Below the pieces are notes generated by a model. That model saw only the letters and a list, made by a program, of their open reading frames with translations. It ran no database searches and was not told the origin of the DNA. DNA of 64,000 bases from Larimichthys crocea (lineage: Eukaryota; Chordata; Actinopteri; Sciaenidae): NCBI RefSeq assembly GCF_000972845.2, contig NC_040016.1:23620026-23684025 (forward strand), in the 5' to 3' direction. Positions 48,484 to 61,900 of the stretch are shown here, piece after piece. Every line of letters begins with the position of its first letter. Position 1 is the first letter of the stretch. A program made the position numbers and the translations under genes.

Positions 48484-49709
48484 ACAACATCCTCTCTTCA
48501 CTTGTTTACAGTCTCAACGCCTATAAGTATTTCCGGTAGGTGGAGCCAGGTCTCTGGTGTGAGCCAGAGATCACCAATAAAAGTGTCCAATTTAAAAGCT
48601 TGAATGTCAAAAAGCTCTTGTTGACTGTATGTGTGCAAAACTATTCTGAGTGAACAGACTTGCAACAAAAAGGCAGATAGCTACTAGTTTGCAGAATCTG
48701 GAGAGACACTGAACCTTGCGTGGAGCATGTGCCGCCATCTTGGACATACCTACTACCCTACTAACATACAGTATCATTTACATGTAGAAATAAAAAGGTA
48801 TAAAAATGAGACTGCTGTTTTTTGTACAAAACCTTTGTTTAATAGATTTTGATAATGCTAGGTTAGGAGAGTCATCCAACTTTCAGTCTTTAAGCTATGC
48901 TAAGCTAAAGATCATGATCAAATCACACAGGGCCACATATTAAACTTACCATTAATGATCAAGATTATGGTTTTATAAACCTGTTTTATAGTCCCAACCC
49001 TGACACTGACACGAGATAAAATATACAAATGTATCCCAGTTTGTGAGAGTTGAATCATCATAGTTCGGTTCAGTTCAGCTCAGTCACAAATCCCTCCTGA
49101 TCTCTCCATCATGCATTCATTCATAAATTCATTCATTCTATAAGTGTGGTCTCTGATCTCCAAGCTTTAACCTTGCTCTTTCCCTTCCAAGGGATCCCAG
49201 GTGGGACCCCTAATCACCCAACTCATCAGCCTGGAAGTTGGGGTACTGCGGAATGGGAAAAACACTAGTGAGAAGTCACTAATCTGCACCTAACTGCAGT
49301 CCTTCAATGAAGAAATGTTTTCAACAAGAACATACCAGTGTTCACTGACTCTGGAGCTGACCAAATTTCCTGGACTCTTCCATAATCTTCTTAGGCATTC
49401 CATGGAAACCTCTCACCCTACCCATTGAGGGTCACCGACCTATGCTCTGTTGTATGAAATGTTCACGTAGTATTTTACTGGTTCAATGGCCATGTCAGTT
49501 AACCACCACCATGAGACTTGGCTCTTGGCTCTGAAGGCAGTTCCAATATAGCTACCACTGCCATGTCATTTGTCTTAATGATGTGACTCGTACCTGAGGA
49601 TGCCCCTGCTGTCAGGCTTTCAGGCTGTGAAAAAAACTATATCTTCATAGACTCCATTTAGATAAAATTTAGATTTTCTGAAGTCACACTCAAATGTGTG
49701 CTCATTCCT
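48484..49709. other. Non-coding DNA, nothing recognised
   Basis: A short (ATTC)n-like run is near 49110-49140. Otherwise no exon or element. Confidence 0.4.
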
Positions 49710-49867
49710 CCAGCAAGCTCTCACCACTGGAGATTAACTATGACATCAGGAATCAGAGCTTTTGGCACTGACTGGAGTAGTGAGAGGGATGAGTGGATTA
49801 GAGGAGACGATGAGTGGAATCAGGACAATATACCAACTCCAAGGTCATCAACCCGACAGCTTTTCAA

Positions 49868-49925
49868 ATACCGCATTTTTCGGGCTATAAGGCGCATTTA
49901 AAATCATTAAATTTTCTCAAAAAAT
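49868..49925 (+). repeat. CGGGCTATAAGGCGCA-type dispersed repeat fragment
   Basis: TACCGCATTTTTCGGGCTATAAGGCGCATTTAAAATC matches a widely dispersed vertebrate/teleost repeat motif. The mirror copy at 63800-63850 has lost single bases within the conserved words (GGGCATAAGGCGCTTT), which indicates that the errors are in the right arm here. Confidence 0.6.
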
Positions 49926-50029
49926 CAAATCATTAGTATTTATATCAGCACACTTACACTGTTTTCCTCATCACACCTGCTTGAATCCTTGCCTGATTCC
50001 CTGGGCGTTAATTCTTCACCTGTCCCTTA

Positions 50030-50150
50030 TCTGGTTAACTTCACCCACCTGGTTGAGACCTCTGCTTTTTTGTATTAAACATGTTGCCCTTTATTAAAAT
50101 GTACTTTCTGGTGTTGTGTATGTGTGTGTCTACCTATTCTGAGTCACCAC
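50030..50150 (+). mobile_element. Possible LTR 3' end fragment
   Basis: CACCCACCTGGTTGAGACC, then TATTAAACATG and TTATTAAAATG, then TTTCTGGTGTTGTGTATGTG resembles the R/U5 end of a teleost retrotransposon LTR, but no 5' end is visible. Mirrored in the right arm near 63560-63690. Confidence 0.3.
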
Positions 50151-53100
50151 CATTATACATACTATCAACAGCAAAGCTACTTTTAAACTACTTTAAAAAA
50201 AAATATCTCAACACAGTGAGGTTATTCTACACCAGTAAAACATCTACTATTAAATAAAATAATAAAAAGTCCAATTATTATTGGCTGGCCCTGCCAGCTG
50301 TTTGTCAGTTGTGGGAAAGCTGCTGATTGGTTACAGCAAATAACAGACAAAATTAGAACCTGAATCAATTACGTGAAATTAAAAGGCCATTTAGTCTGAA
50401 TGTCAAGCTAACCTATGCATACCCTACCAATGTTTTGAGTGGTCCTTTAAAGCCTTTATGTGCAGAATTTGAATGTTACTGAATTGACATTTCTCAGCAT
50501 CAAAATAGCACATTGCATTTATATGACAGAGCTGTTATACTGTACAGTAAAAGGTTGTGTCTGCTTACTTTTACTGTGAAACAGAAAAGGCAGCTCAGTA
50601 AAGAAAGAGATGTCTTGACAATTTACTTCAGTCGTACCTGGTTTCAGAGCTTGGCCAGATCTCTTTAAGCCAGAGGCGAGGCAGCTGACAAAAACAAGCA
50701 GCAGTTGATTACACTACTGAAACTCTGCTTTTAGCCTGTCTCTAAATCTCTCGCTCCACATTTTATGCATTTTCTTTCAACACACACTTATTATTATATA
50801 GCATGTATACAAGTATAAGTATATAATATGGTGGCTGCAGAATGACAGCAGCTATTTTATTTCACTCTTTATTCTGTTCCTAATTTGGAAGTAGCCTGTT
50901 ACCTTTACAAAGCAGCCCCTTTCACAGTTAAAATTAATCACAAATGGCGAAAAGGTTGTTGATGTTTCATCCAGCACTAATTTTACATTCAATGAAATGC
51001 TTCCACTCTTAAGATGTGGCTGGAGTTTATAACCTTATTTAGTGATTTTGGTAATTCTGGTTCAGATTTTGTACACAATATATCTCTGACCTATACCTCT
51101 GATGTCCTCCGGCTGCTCAGCTTCAACTCTCTGATTTACACACTTTCCTGATTGACAGATTTAGTCTAACCATTTGCTAAGGTAGCTAACTGCTAATTAA
51201 CTGCTGCTAACCAAATATGCCGTTAGCAGGAAACACAATTGGGTTCAGCAGCCAGAGTAGTGTAACTGAATAGGTTTTGAGCACAGCTCCTGAGACCACT
51301 GTAGATACGACATTATAGTCATGTAGCTAACCAAACCAACTCATCCTTGAGATGTCAAGAGTCAAACCTAGGAAGAAAACCACCTCAGTAGTCGTATCCC
51401 CTGCCAGACGTGTAATTCTGCTTTCAGAAGTTGCGTTCCATCCAGGGTCTATGCAACCCACTGACTTTGATGATCTCATAACTTTTACTCTAACATTAGT
51501 GTCATTTGTGTTTTTTAGTTAAATGTCTTGACAGCTATTGATAGCTATATATTTGATATCAACATATTATTTTAGCCAGGGGTTTGGTGTATACATGAAT
51601 ACTTGCAAATGACATTTCCATCATCCTCAACTGAAGTTCATGTTGATGCTGATTGTTATGGTAAATGACTTCCTCAACAGTAGAGAATAACCATCCAACC
51701 AGAGCTAAGTATGTAAGTGACGTTACTAACACTAAACATGCCGTAAAGGTTAGGACGGGGGTTAGCCTGGAGGGAGCCTGCTGCTTTACATCTGTATAAA
51801 CAGGTTTTGTGTTCCCTTCTTCTTTGTATTGTAGAAGTCTTGATAAAACTTGCAAAACATGACACATTGTAATATAACATATCCTTCATTCAGTTCCTGC
51901 TTGTCTAATAGAGGCTGACATGCTACAAGAGCAAAACAAGCAAGAAGGAAATTAATTAATAAATTAAGATGCTGACAAACAAAATTGCTTTTGCCATCAC
52001 CATTTAAGACCAATGACAAATGTGTTATATTTCCTGTTTTCCTATCAGAGCTGTATTTGCTGCATTCATTTAGTGTAAACGCTGTAAAGAGCATTTTATG
52101 TGAACCACCAAACTTTCAAAGCATTGTGAGGGAAAACCCCACCTTTAACTGTGCTGTCCACTCGTACGGAAGAGCATCGAATGTTACCTGTGCAAACAAC
52201 TGTGTCTGACCAGAAACTTACTAGTTCACATGTCATGTCATGTGAGAGTGGGGGCCTTGATTTTCAGACGATTAGTGAAAAAACTACTGAGACTGTGTGG
52301 ATAAATCCTTTGCTGGGAGCTCCAGACAGGAAGTTGCGGTGTCATTTTGTCTTCTCCATTCAGCAAGCCCCGACACTGATGTACACTAAGCTCCCACTAA
52401 GAGACGTGAGCTGCCGCCACTGCAGCAACACTAACAGGATAGACTCAGCTGAAGGGCAGAAACAAACATGTTATTGTATTTTCAAAAAGACCTTCCTCAT
52501 TGCAACTGAATGATCCAAAATCATCAATGATTCAACTTTAACCTTTTTATTCTGGACTGCAAACAATATACTACATGACTGTAGCCATGTAGTGCCTGTC
52601 AAACAGTTCACCAGGTTCACTTTAATTCATCTTTGTACAGGTAGACTACAAACTTGTCTCAAAGACTAAATGAGAATGGCATGTTGTCCAGCCATGAACA
52701 ATGTCATTATTTTACATACATTTTTACATTACTATTACAAATTAACTATTAACTATTAACAACTATTACTATTACAAACTATGAAAAATTACTTCATGGT
52801 ATAAATAGATAGAATGTGCAAACTACCCACAATCAGTAAGATCAGAGCATCCCAGTGCCATTCCCACATGCCTGGGTAGGTCTGGTTTAATCTTGCAGAG
52901 CAGCTGCAGGCCCTGACCATATACTGAATAATAATTAGTTAAATACCAAATATGATGAGTTAAGAAAAAAACATGAGATAAAAGTGCATTTTATGAAGAC
53001 ATTTTATTGGCTGCCTTAGATCTGCAAGCAGACAGTAGACCTAACACATTCAGCTGTGGGTCTGTGGACCCCTAATGGTCCATGTCTATATTGCAAAGAG

Positions 53101-54800
53101 TGGAAAACATATGTTCTCATTAAAATCAATCAGACATATATGAGTAAACAAACCTGCCACTGATCCTACAATGTGTATGTCTACACCTGCTGCATAATGA
53201 AAGCATTAAGTGGCCAGAGTAGACAGCTGAAGTAAGCTGACCCTCACTCCACCGTGCTTCCAGTGTACACACTTTTAGACATGTCCTGATTCTCCGGAGT
53301 GAGAACCCTCTCTAAAAACAGTTTAGGGAACAATGCTTGCAAATACTACTGACAACTACTACATCATATTCAATATGGTTCAGTTTGCAGTAATAAACTC
53401 AAGAAGACGACGTGTGTCATATCATGAGAGAATAAGCATTTGGTCGAATAGTCTATTTTACTTAGGAAGGTTCCTCAGTGAGTGAAATGACAGAAGTATT
53501 TATGTAGCCATCAAGAGCTGTTTGAATTCTCTAAACTGTTAAGGAAAAGAGCTTCAGTGCTTCCTTTTTTATCTCCTTTAGCATAGGATACACTGGACCA
53601 TCCTTTAAGAAAGGAAAGGAGGTAATGCCGTCCCACAAGTACTTGCAGTCCTAAGCTAAGTTATCCCAAGTTATCCTGACCATTCAAATGAATAGAAAAA
53701 GTAAATATCACAATATCACATCATTCTGTGACGGACGCCAGCATCCTGCAGATCATTATGGAAGTTTATTATTAATCATCCATGTTTTGCCATAACTTGC
53801 TAATATGTTTCTATATGAGTGGACAGGAGAGTGAGCGTGAGTGACCATACTCAGTGTGACAAAAACTTAATTTGACTTGGACAATATTCATTTATTATTT
53901 GAATTCTGACGTTGATAATGAAGTCAGATTTCCTGCATAGAAAAGTGCCTTGGAAGTATCTAGTAAGTATCTCAGATAAGCGTTTTGTAGTCCATCTTCT
54001 GAACTCCATAGTCATCTTTTCCTAAGTCTTCATGAATTCTCCTTCTCACCTTTCCTTGACCTCATGAGGTTTCACATCAAGGGCAAGGAAAGGTGCTTAG
54101 GAAAGGAAAAGCTAAATTTTTTGACTATTTGACCATACCCAATGGCTCTTTAGGTCTTCAGTGGAGACGCAGTTTTTAGAAATGATTACATTACATTATG
54201 AGCAACATTACTGATAATTATTGACCATTATTATTGATAGGCATGAAGTGGTACCAGCCAGGTCATCTATATGTCGCCTGATTCTGGACTCCTTTCTGCT
54301 GCAAAGCTCAGTGCAGTAAATGACTCACTCCTCATTCAAAGTGAATGGAGGCAGAATTAGTCTCTCAGTGGATTGGTAGGACTTGAGTCTGAAGCACTGT
54401 GAGCTTGTAAATACTGATGAATGAGCCATTTGCTTGCTCACAGCTCTTCACAAGGGTTTGTTTGCCCCACAGTTGATTTGCATTTATTTATTACTGAGTG
54501 TGAATACTTTAACTTAAAGGGCCGTGCTGCTGGCTTTGCAAGTATTAATGACATATTAATCTGAACCACTCTGAAAGTGTCATGTTATCATAATAGCAGT
54601 AATGCAGTGTTGAAAAGTTCTCCATCAGTCAAATAACTGGTTTCAGCAGATCAGTTTAAAAAGGTAAAGTTGCAGACTTCATTTCAACTCTGAAGATTAA
54701 ATGAACAGAAAACAATGGCTGCTCTGAAAAACCGTATTGGGACCTCATATATTTCTTGGGTGATATCCAATAAGCAGTATGCAAGCTGTGTAATCTTTAC

Positions 54801-54886
54801 CTGTAAAGGATGACTTCTCAGTGCTGCAGTGGACTGCTCGTCTTTGTGGCTGAGACAGAATGTACCGGCTGCTCTGCTCACTTTGC
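54801..54886 (-). other. Candidate exon, left-arm copy (86 bp), unidentified
   Basis: On the minus strand CTTTCTCCTCCCACAG precedes 86 bases that end TTTACAG|GTAAAG, a good acceptor and donor. One frame is open across it with KVSRAAGTFCLSHKDEQS. The right-arm copy (58866-58951) is identical over all 86 bases, although the surrounding arms differ. I do not recognise the protein. It may be chance. Confidence 0.25.
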
Positions 54887-55358
54887 CTGTGGGAGGAGAA
54901 AGCAGGATGGTTGTGATTTTTGATGTAAATGTGAGCACCACTGAGGGGGAGAGGTGGAGCATTGATATTCAGCTTGAGGTCCGGCCGAGCCCTGTTCTCC
55001 ACACCTTGACGTTGACCTCGTGACCTCGCAGTGAAAATCATTTGGCAGCTTCCCTGACCTCTAGCAGTATGCATGCACGTAGGCGCACACACACACCAAT
55101 GTCTGAATTACAACTGAGGAATTTTTACCCCCACTAGCCACTCTCCAACTTTCTGATGCTTCCATTTTCATGCAGTATGAAGGACTAGAGAAACACCAGA
55201 AGGACTCTGACATCTGACAGTTTGTGCTATTCACAAAGTCTCCTCCTCCTACAGCTGTGCCATACATGTGAGAATGAGCAATATAAGGTAGTGAATCAAT
55301 GTGTCTATTGCTGCTCTATTTGGCTACCGTCCTCCCCAGGAAGATCAGCGATGAACAC

Positions 55359-55359
<1 letters not shown>

Positions 55360-55401
<42 letters not shown>

Positions 55402-55402
55402 T
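55360..55402. repeat. (AAT)n microsatellite, left arm
   Basis: About 13 AAT units. The counterpart on the right arm is (ATT)n at 58365-58403. Confidence 0.95.
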
Positions 55403-56857
55403 ACTAACAGAGCCTCATGAATCATTGTCAGTTTTGGATTATAAATGATATTGTAATGATGATAGGGGCATTCGATCAGATAATGCTCATGTGGGTCATT
55501 TTGGAAGGAACTGACAAACAACCTACAGTACAGCAGTGATTGGCCAAGCCTGCCCAAATCCAGCCCAACACAACACTTGGCTTTCTGACCAAAGCTAACG
55601 TTGTCCCGCCCTCCCTGTTTTTCAATCTACTGCACAAGAATTAAAAATGAGCTTGGAACATCTAAAAAGGTAATCATTGATTTGCATGTCAATGACAAAC
55701 AGTGGCAGTCTATTAGACATGAAGCCATAAATTAAGCTGTTTATCAAGCTTGGATAACCAATCAATAGCATCTCTAGTCTCATCTGCATATATGAGCAAA
55801 AATGGCAGCTGTAACTCAGTCCAAAGTGATGGACTGAGTTACTACTGACCTCAGACCTACAGCATGAAGTGGTCAGGTTTGGAAGAATGAACAGTTTACT
55901 AATTCTAATGACTTTGATAAAAAATTGCTCCTGAAATGATTATTAAAGCTCCTCAGATATCTGAGCATCAAATCAAATATCCCAGGTGTCATACACACAT
56001 TCCCACATGAGCTTGTGTAATGTGTGTAGATGTGATACCATGACCTGGATGTGAAGACAGGTCCTGCACACATATAGCACGCTTCTCCAAAAGTCAAACG
56101 TGATAAGTTATGTGTGTTAGGGACAGAAATGATGCACAACATGCACTAACACAAGGGAGGGCTTTGAGGGAATGGATGTGGCTCTATTGAATTATACATG
56201 AAGCAGAAGGAACCAAACCAACTGTGCAAGGTATTGTTGTGGCATGAATAAATTGTGCATAATTGATACAGGCTCTCTTACATTATGTGTCCCTGTTCGC
56301 AAATCTCCATGTGGAGTTATGACGCAAAGCAGGTCAGGGGATCTGAGGGATAAGGTGTCACTGATCTAATGATCCGCCCTTAATGCTTTATGTAAATACA
56401 CAGGGCTGGCTTCAGCAGGCTTACATGTATCAATGCAAATTACCACCGGTACAAGGGACAAGAAAGATGGTAGAGGAGATTTTATTTTTCTCACCCAACA
56501 GGAGTCAGATTCACCAATTAACCTGCTTGCTGCTCATGTCCACACACCACCTTGAGATTAGGATGGTGTGTGTGTTACCTCCCCTGCGACTTAGAGTTCC
56601 CCATAACGCCCCTCTCTAAAGAGGTTTGCAGAGAGGTTTACGTGTAGCCTACTACAAGCTTTACACACCCACTCTGACACACCCTAGAGATCAAGGGCCT
56701 CATGTACAAAGCTTGCGTACGCACAAAAAAGTGGCGTACGTCCTTTTCCACGCTCACGTTCAAATGTATCAAACGTGAAACAATCGTAGAAATGTGCGTG
56801 CCCCACGCCAACTTCATAGCTGTCGTACGCACGTTTCTACAGCTATTGTTCCTTTGG

Positions 56858-56927
56858 NNNNNNNNNNNNNNNNNNNNNNNNNNNNNNNNNNNNNNNNNNN
56901 NNNNNNNNNNNNNNNNNNNNNNNNNNN
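56858..56927. other. Assembly gap (70 N)
   Basis: Run of N within the spacer of the inverted repeat. Confidence 0.99.
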
Positions 56928-56943
56928 CAGCCTCACACACACA

Positions 56944-57051
56944 CTACCACTCACGTCTTTTTTTGGTCAAATTTATCCCTGTTGACAGTGTACCAAACAG
57001 AATCTCCACTTCATCCACTAGAATATCTAGCTCAGACTCTGTAAAATTCAT
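56944..57051 (-). pseudogene. Harbinger-type Myb/SANT-like DNA-binding protein, N-terminal scrap
   Basis: From the ATG at 57049-57051 the minus strand encodes 35 codons starting MNFTESELDILVDEVE, then ILFGTLSTGIN and KKRREW, and stops at TAG (56944-56946). The order FT-E-x-E-L...LV-x-EVE...LFG-x-LS-x-G...KK-x-EW is that of the trihelix/Myb-like accessory protein of PIF-Harbinger elements (related to NAIF1). The remaining helices would lie in or beyond the 70-base gap, and the TAG breaks the frame. The internal segment between EVE and ILFG is shorter than usual. Confidence 0.65.
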
Positions 57052-57123
57052 TTTCTTTCCTTTGTTTATCGCGTTAAGAGGTGAATCTCAGGTCCAGGGC
57101 CTATTTAAATAGATTTGCATATG

Positions 57124-57133
57124 NNNNNNNNNN
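57124..57133. other. Assembly gap (10 N)
   Basis: Run of N exactly at the inner edge of the right arm of the inverted repeat. Confidence 0.99.
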
Positions 57134-58364
57134 AGTAGGCTACACGTAAACCTCTCTGCAAACCTCTTTAGAGAGGGGCGTTATGGGGAACTCTAAGTCG
57201 CAGGGGAGGTAACACACACACCATCCTAATCTCAAGGTGGTGTGTGGACATGAGCAGCAAGCAGGTTAATTGGTGAATCTGACTCCTGTTGGGTGAGAAA
57301 AATAAAATCTCCTCTACCATCTTTCTTGTCCCTTGTACCGGTGGTAATTTGCATTGATACATGTAAGCCTGCTGAAGCCAGCCCTGTGTATTTACATAAA
57401 GCATTAAGGGCGGATCATTAGATCAGTGACACCTTATCCCTCAGATCCCCTGACCTGCTTTGCGTCATAACTCCACATGGAGATTTGCGAACAGGGACAC
57501 ATAATGTAAGAGAGCCTGTATCAATTATGCACAATTTATTCATGCCACAACAATACCTTGCACAGTTGGTTTGGTTCCTTCTGCTTCATGTATAATTCAA
57601 TAGAGCCACATCCATTCCCTCAAAGCCCTCCCTTGTGTTAGTGCATGTGTGCATCATTTCTGCCTAACACACATAACTTATCACGTTTGACTTTTGGAGA
57701 AGCGTGCTATATTTGTGCAGGACCGTCTTCACATCCAGGTCATGGTATCACATCTACACACATTACACAAGCTCATGTGGGAATGTGTGTATGCAACCTG
57801 GGATATTGATTTGATGCTCAGATATCTGAGGAGCTTAATAATCATTTCAGGAGCAATTTTTATCAAAGTCATTAGAATAAGTAAACTGTTCATTCTTCCA
57901 AACCTGACCACTTCATTGCTAGGTCTGAGGTCAGTATAACTCAGTCCATCACTTTGGACTGAGTTACAGCTGCCATTTTGCTCATTATGCAGATGAGACT
58001 AGATGCTATTGATTGGTATCCAAGCTTGATAAACAGCTTAATTTATGGCTTCATGTCTAATAGACTGCCCTGTTTGTCATTGACATGCAAATCAATGATT
58101 ACCTTTTTAGATGTTCCAAGCTCATTTTTAATTCTTGTGCAGTAGATTGAAAAACAGGGAGGGCGGGACAACGTTAGCTTTGGTCAGAAAGCCAAGTGTT
58201 GTGTTGGGCTGGATTGGGCAGGCTTGGCCAATCACTGCTGTACTGTAGGTTGTTTTCAGTTCCTTCCAAAATGACCCCAGAGCATTATCGATCGAATGCC
58301 CCTATCATCATTACAATATCATTTATAATCCAAAACTGACAATGATTCATGAGGCCTGTTAGTA

Positions 58365-58403
<39 letters not shown>
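58365..58403. repeat. (ATT)n microsatellite, right arm
   Basis: Mirror of the (AAT)n tract at 55360-55402, slightly shorter. Confidence 0.95.
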
Positions 58404-58404
<1 letters not shown>

Positions 58405-58865
58405 TGTTTCATCGCTGATCTTCCTGGGGAGGGGTAGCCATAGAGCAGCATAGACACCATTGATTCACTACCTTATATTGCTCATTCTCACATGTATGGC
58501 ACAGCTGTGGAGGAGGAGACGTGTAATAGCAACAACTGTCAGATGTCAGAGTCCTTCTGGTGTTTCTCTAGTCCTCATACTGCATGAAAATGGAAGCATC
58601 AGAAATTGGAGAGTGGCTAGTGGGGGTAAAATTCCTCAGTTGTAATTCAGACATTGGTGTGTGTGTGCGCCTACGTGCATGCATACTGCTAGAGGTCAGG
58701 GAAGCTGCCAAATGATTTTCACTGCGAGGTCACGAGGTCAACGTCAAGGTGTGGAGAACAGGGCTCGGCCGGACCTCAAGCTGAATACAATGCTCCACCT
58801 CTCCCCCTCAGTGGTGCTCACATTTACATCAAAAATCACAACCATCCTGCTTTCTCCTCCCACAG

Positions 58866-58951
58866 GCAAAGTGAGCAGAGCAGCCGGTACATTCTGTCTC
58901 AGCCACAAAGACGAGCAGTCCACTGCAGCACTGAGAAGTCATCCTTTACAG
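58866..58951 (+). other. Candidate exon, right-arm copy (86 bp), unidentified
   Basis: Identical in sequence to the left-arm copy at 54801-54886, with the same CTCCTCCCACAG acceptor and ACAG|GTAAAG donor. See that entry. Confidence 0.25.
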
Positions 58952-61900
58952 GTAAAGATTACACAGCTTGCATACTGCTTAGTGATACACCCAAGACATA
59001 TATGAGGTCCCAATACGGTTTTTTCAGAGCAGCCATTGTTTTCTGTTCATTTAATCTTCAGAGTTGAAATGAAGTCTGCAACTTTACCTTTTTAAACTGA
59101 TCTGCTGAAACCAGTTATTTGACTGATGGAGAACTTTTCAACACTGCATTACTGCTATTATGATAACATGACACTTTCAGAGTGGTTCAGATTAATATGT
59201 CATTAATACTTGCAAAGCCAGCAGCACGGCCCTAAGTTAAAGTATTCACACTCAGTAATAAATAAATGCAAATCAACTGTGGGGCAAACAAACCCTTGTG
59301 AAGAGCTGTGAGCAAGCAAATGGCTCATTCATCAGTATTTACAAGCTCACAGTGCTTCGACCAAGTCCTACCAATCCACTGAGAGACTAATTCTGCCTCC
59401 ATTCACTTTGAATGAGGAGTGAGTCATTACTGCACTGAGCTTTGCAGCAGAAAGGAGTCCAGAATCAGGCGACTATAGATGACCTGGCTGGTACCACTTC
59501 ATGCCTATCAATAATAATGGTCAATAATTATCAGTAATGTTGCTCATAATGTAATGTAATCATTTCTAAAAACTGCGTCTCCACTGAAGACCTAAGAGGC
59601 CATTGGGTATGGTCAAATAGTCAAAAAATTTAGCTTTTCCTTTCCTAAGCACCTTTCCTTGCCCTTGATGTGAAACCTCATGAGGTCAAGGAAAGGTGAG
59701 AAGGAGAATTCATGAAGACTTAGGAAAAGATGACTATGGAGTTCAAAGATGGACTACAAAACGCTTATCTGAGATACTTACTAGATACTTCCAATGCACT
59801 TTTCTATGCAGGAAATTTAAACGTGGACAACCCGGGGGGAAATCTGACTTCATTATCAACGTCAGAATTCAAATAATAAATGAATATTGTCCAAGTCAAA
59901 TTAAGTTTTTGTCACACTGAGTATGGTCACTCACGCTCACTCTCCTGTCCACTCATATAGAAACATATTAGCAAGTTATGGCAAAACATGGATGATTAAT
60001 AATAAACTTCCATAATGATCTGCAGGATGCGGCGTCCGTCACAGAATGATGTGAATTGTGATATTTACTTTTTCTATTCATTTGAATGGTCAGGATAACT
60101 TGGGATAACTTAGCTTAGGACTGCAAGTACTTGTGGGACGGCATTACCTCCTTCCTTTCTTAAATGATGGTCCAGTGTATCCTATGCTAAAGGAGATAAA
60201 AAAGGAACCACTGAAGCTCTTTTCCTTAACAGTTTAGAGAATTCAAACAGCTCTTGATGGCTACATAAATACTTCTGTCATTTCACTCACTGAGGAACCT
60301 TCCTAAGTAAAATAGACTATTCGACCAAATGCTTATTCTCTCATGATATGAACACTTCGTCTTCTTGAGTTTATTACTGCAAACTGAACCATATTGAATA
60401 TGATGTAGTAGTTGTCAGTAGATTTGCAAGCATTGTTCCCTAAACTGTTTTTAGAGAGGGTTCTCACTCCGGAGAATCAGGACATGTCTAAAAGTGTGTA
60501 CACGGAGCACGGTGGAGTGAGGGTCAGCTTACTTCAGCTGTCTCTCTGGCCACTTAATGCTTTCATTATGCAGCAGGTGTAGACATACACATTGTAGGAT
60601 CAGTGGCAGGTTTGTTTACTCATATATGCTGATTGATTTTAATGAGAACATATGTTTTCCACTCTTTGCAATATAGACATGGACCATTAGGGGTCCACAG
60701 ACCCACAGCTGAATGTGTTAGGTCTACTGTCTGCTTGCAGATCTAAGGCAGCCAATAAAATGTCTTCATAAAATGCACTTTTATCTCATGTTTTTTCTTA
60801 ACTCATCATATTTGTATTTAACTAATTATTATTCAGTATATGGTCAGGGCCTGCAGCTGCTCTGCAAGATTAAACCAGACCTACCCAGCATGTGGGAAGG
60901 CCTGGGAGCTCTGATCTTACTGATTGTGGGGTAGTTTGCACATTCTATCTATTTATACCATGAAGTAATTTTTCATAGTTTGTAATAGTAATAGTGTTAA
61001 TAGTTAATAGTTAATTTGTAAAGTATGTAAAAAGTATGTAAAATAATGACATTGTTCATGGCTGGACAACATGCCATTCTCATTTAGTCTTTGAGACAAG
61101 TTTGAGTCTACCTGTACAAAGATGAATTAAAGTGAACCTGGGTAACTGTTTGACAGGCACTACATGGCTACAGTCATGTAGTATATTGTTTGCAGTCCAG
61201 AAAAAAAGGTTAAAGTTGAATCATTGATGATTTTGGATCATTCAGTTGCAATGAGGAAGGTCTTTTTGAAAATACAATAACATGTTTGTTTCTGCCCTTC
61301 AGCTGAGCATCCTGTTAGTGTTGCTGCAGTGGCGGCAGCTCACGTCTCTTAGTGGGAGCTTAGTGTACATCAGTGTCGGGGCTTGCTGAATGGAGAAGAC
61401 AAAATGACACCGCAACTTCCTGTCTGGAGCTCCCAGCAAAGGATTTATCCACACAGTCTCAGTAGTTTTTTCACTAATCGTCTGAAAATCAAGGCCCCCA
61501 CTCTCACATGAATGACATGTGAACTAGTAAGTTTCTGGTCAGACACAGTTGTTTGCACAGGTAACATTCGATGCTCTTCCGTACGAGTGGACAGCACAGT
61601 TAAAGGTGGGGTTTTCCTCACAATGCTTTGAAAGTTTGGTGGTTCACATAAAATGCCTTTCAGCGTTTACACATAAATGAATGCAGCAAATACAGCTCTG
61701 ATAGGAAAACAGGAAATATAACACATTTGTCATTGGTCTTAAATGGTGATGGCAAAAGCAATTTTGTTTTCGGCATCTTAATTTATAATTAATTTTCCTC
61801 TTGCTTGTTTTGCTCTTGTAGCATGTTAGCCTCTATTAGACAAGCAGGAACTGAATGAAGGATATGTTTATATTACAATGTGTCATGTTTTGCAAGTTTT

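Larger units (their letters stand above)
49710..56653 (+). repeat. Left arm of a giant inverted repeat (about 6.9 kb)
   Basis: This arm is the reverse complement of 57134-64000 along its whole length. Anchor pairs are 49710/64000, 54801-54886/58866-58951, 55360-55402/58365-58403 (an AAT/ATT microsatellite), 56383-56619/57168-57404 and 56653/57134. Paired coordinates sum to 113787 near the centre and 113710 at the outer end, so the right arm is about 77 bases shorter net. The last several hundred bases before the spacer appear identical between arms. Further out, differences are mostly one-base gains or losses. The arm is largely non-coding; small open frames in it are mirrored in the other arm. 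Confidence 0.97.
56695..57123 (-). mobile_element. PIF-Harbinger transposon fragment at the palindrome centre
   Basis: The left edge GGGCCTCATGTACAAAGC followed by TTGCGTACGCACAAAAAAG and GGCGTACGTCC matches the style of terminal and subterminal sequence of teleost Harbinger elements, with repeated CGTACG words. Further in, the minus strand opens a Myb/SANT-like protein (56944-57051). The right side contains CTATTTAAATAGATTTGCATATG and then an N run, so the other terminus is not visible. A 70-base gap interrupts the element. Confidence 0.6.
56654..57133. other. Spacer of the giant inverted repeat
   Basis: The 480 bases between the arms are not mirrored. They include two N runs and a PIF-Harbinger fragment. 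Confidence 0.9.

Noticed and set aside
56383..57404. Two identical 78-codon open frames on opposite strands that could be read as paralogous small genes
   Set aside because: They are the same DNA in the two arms of the inverted repeat, with no sign of coding function.
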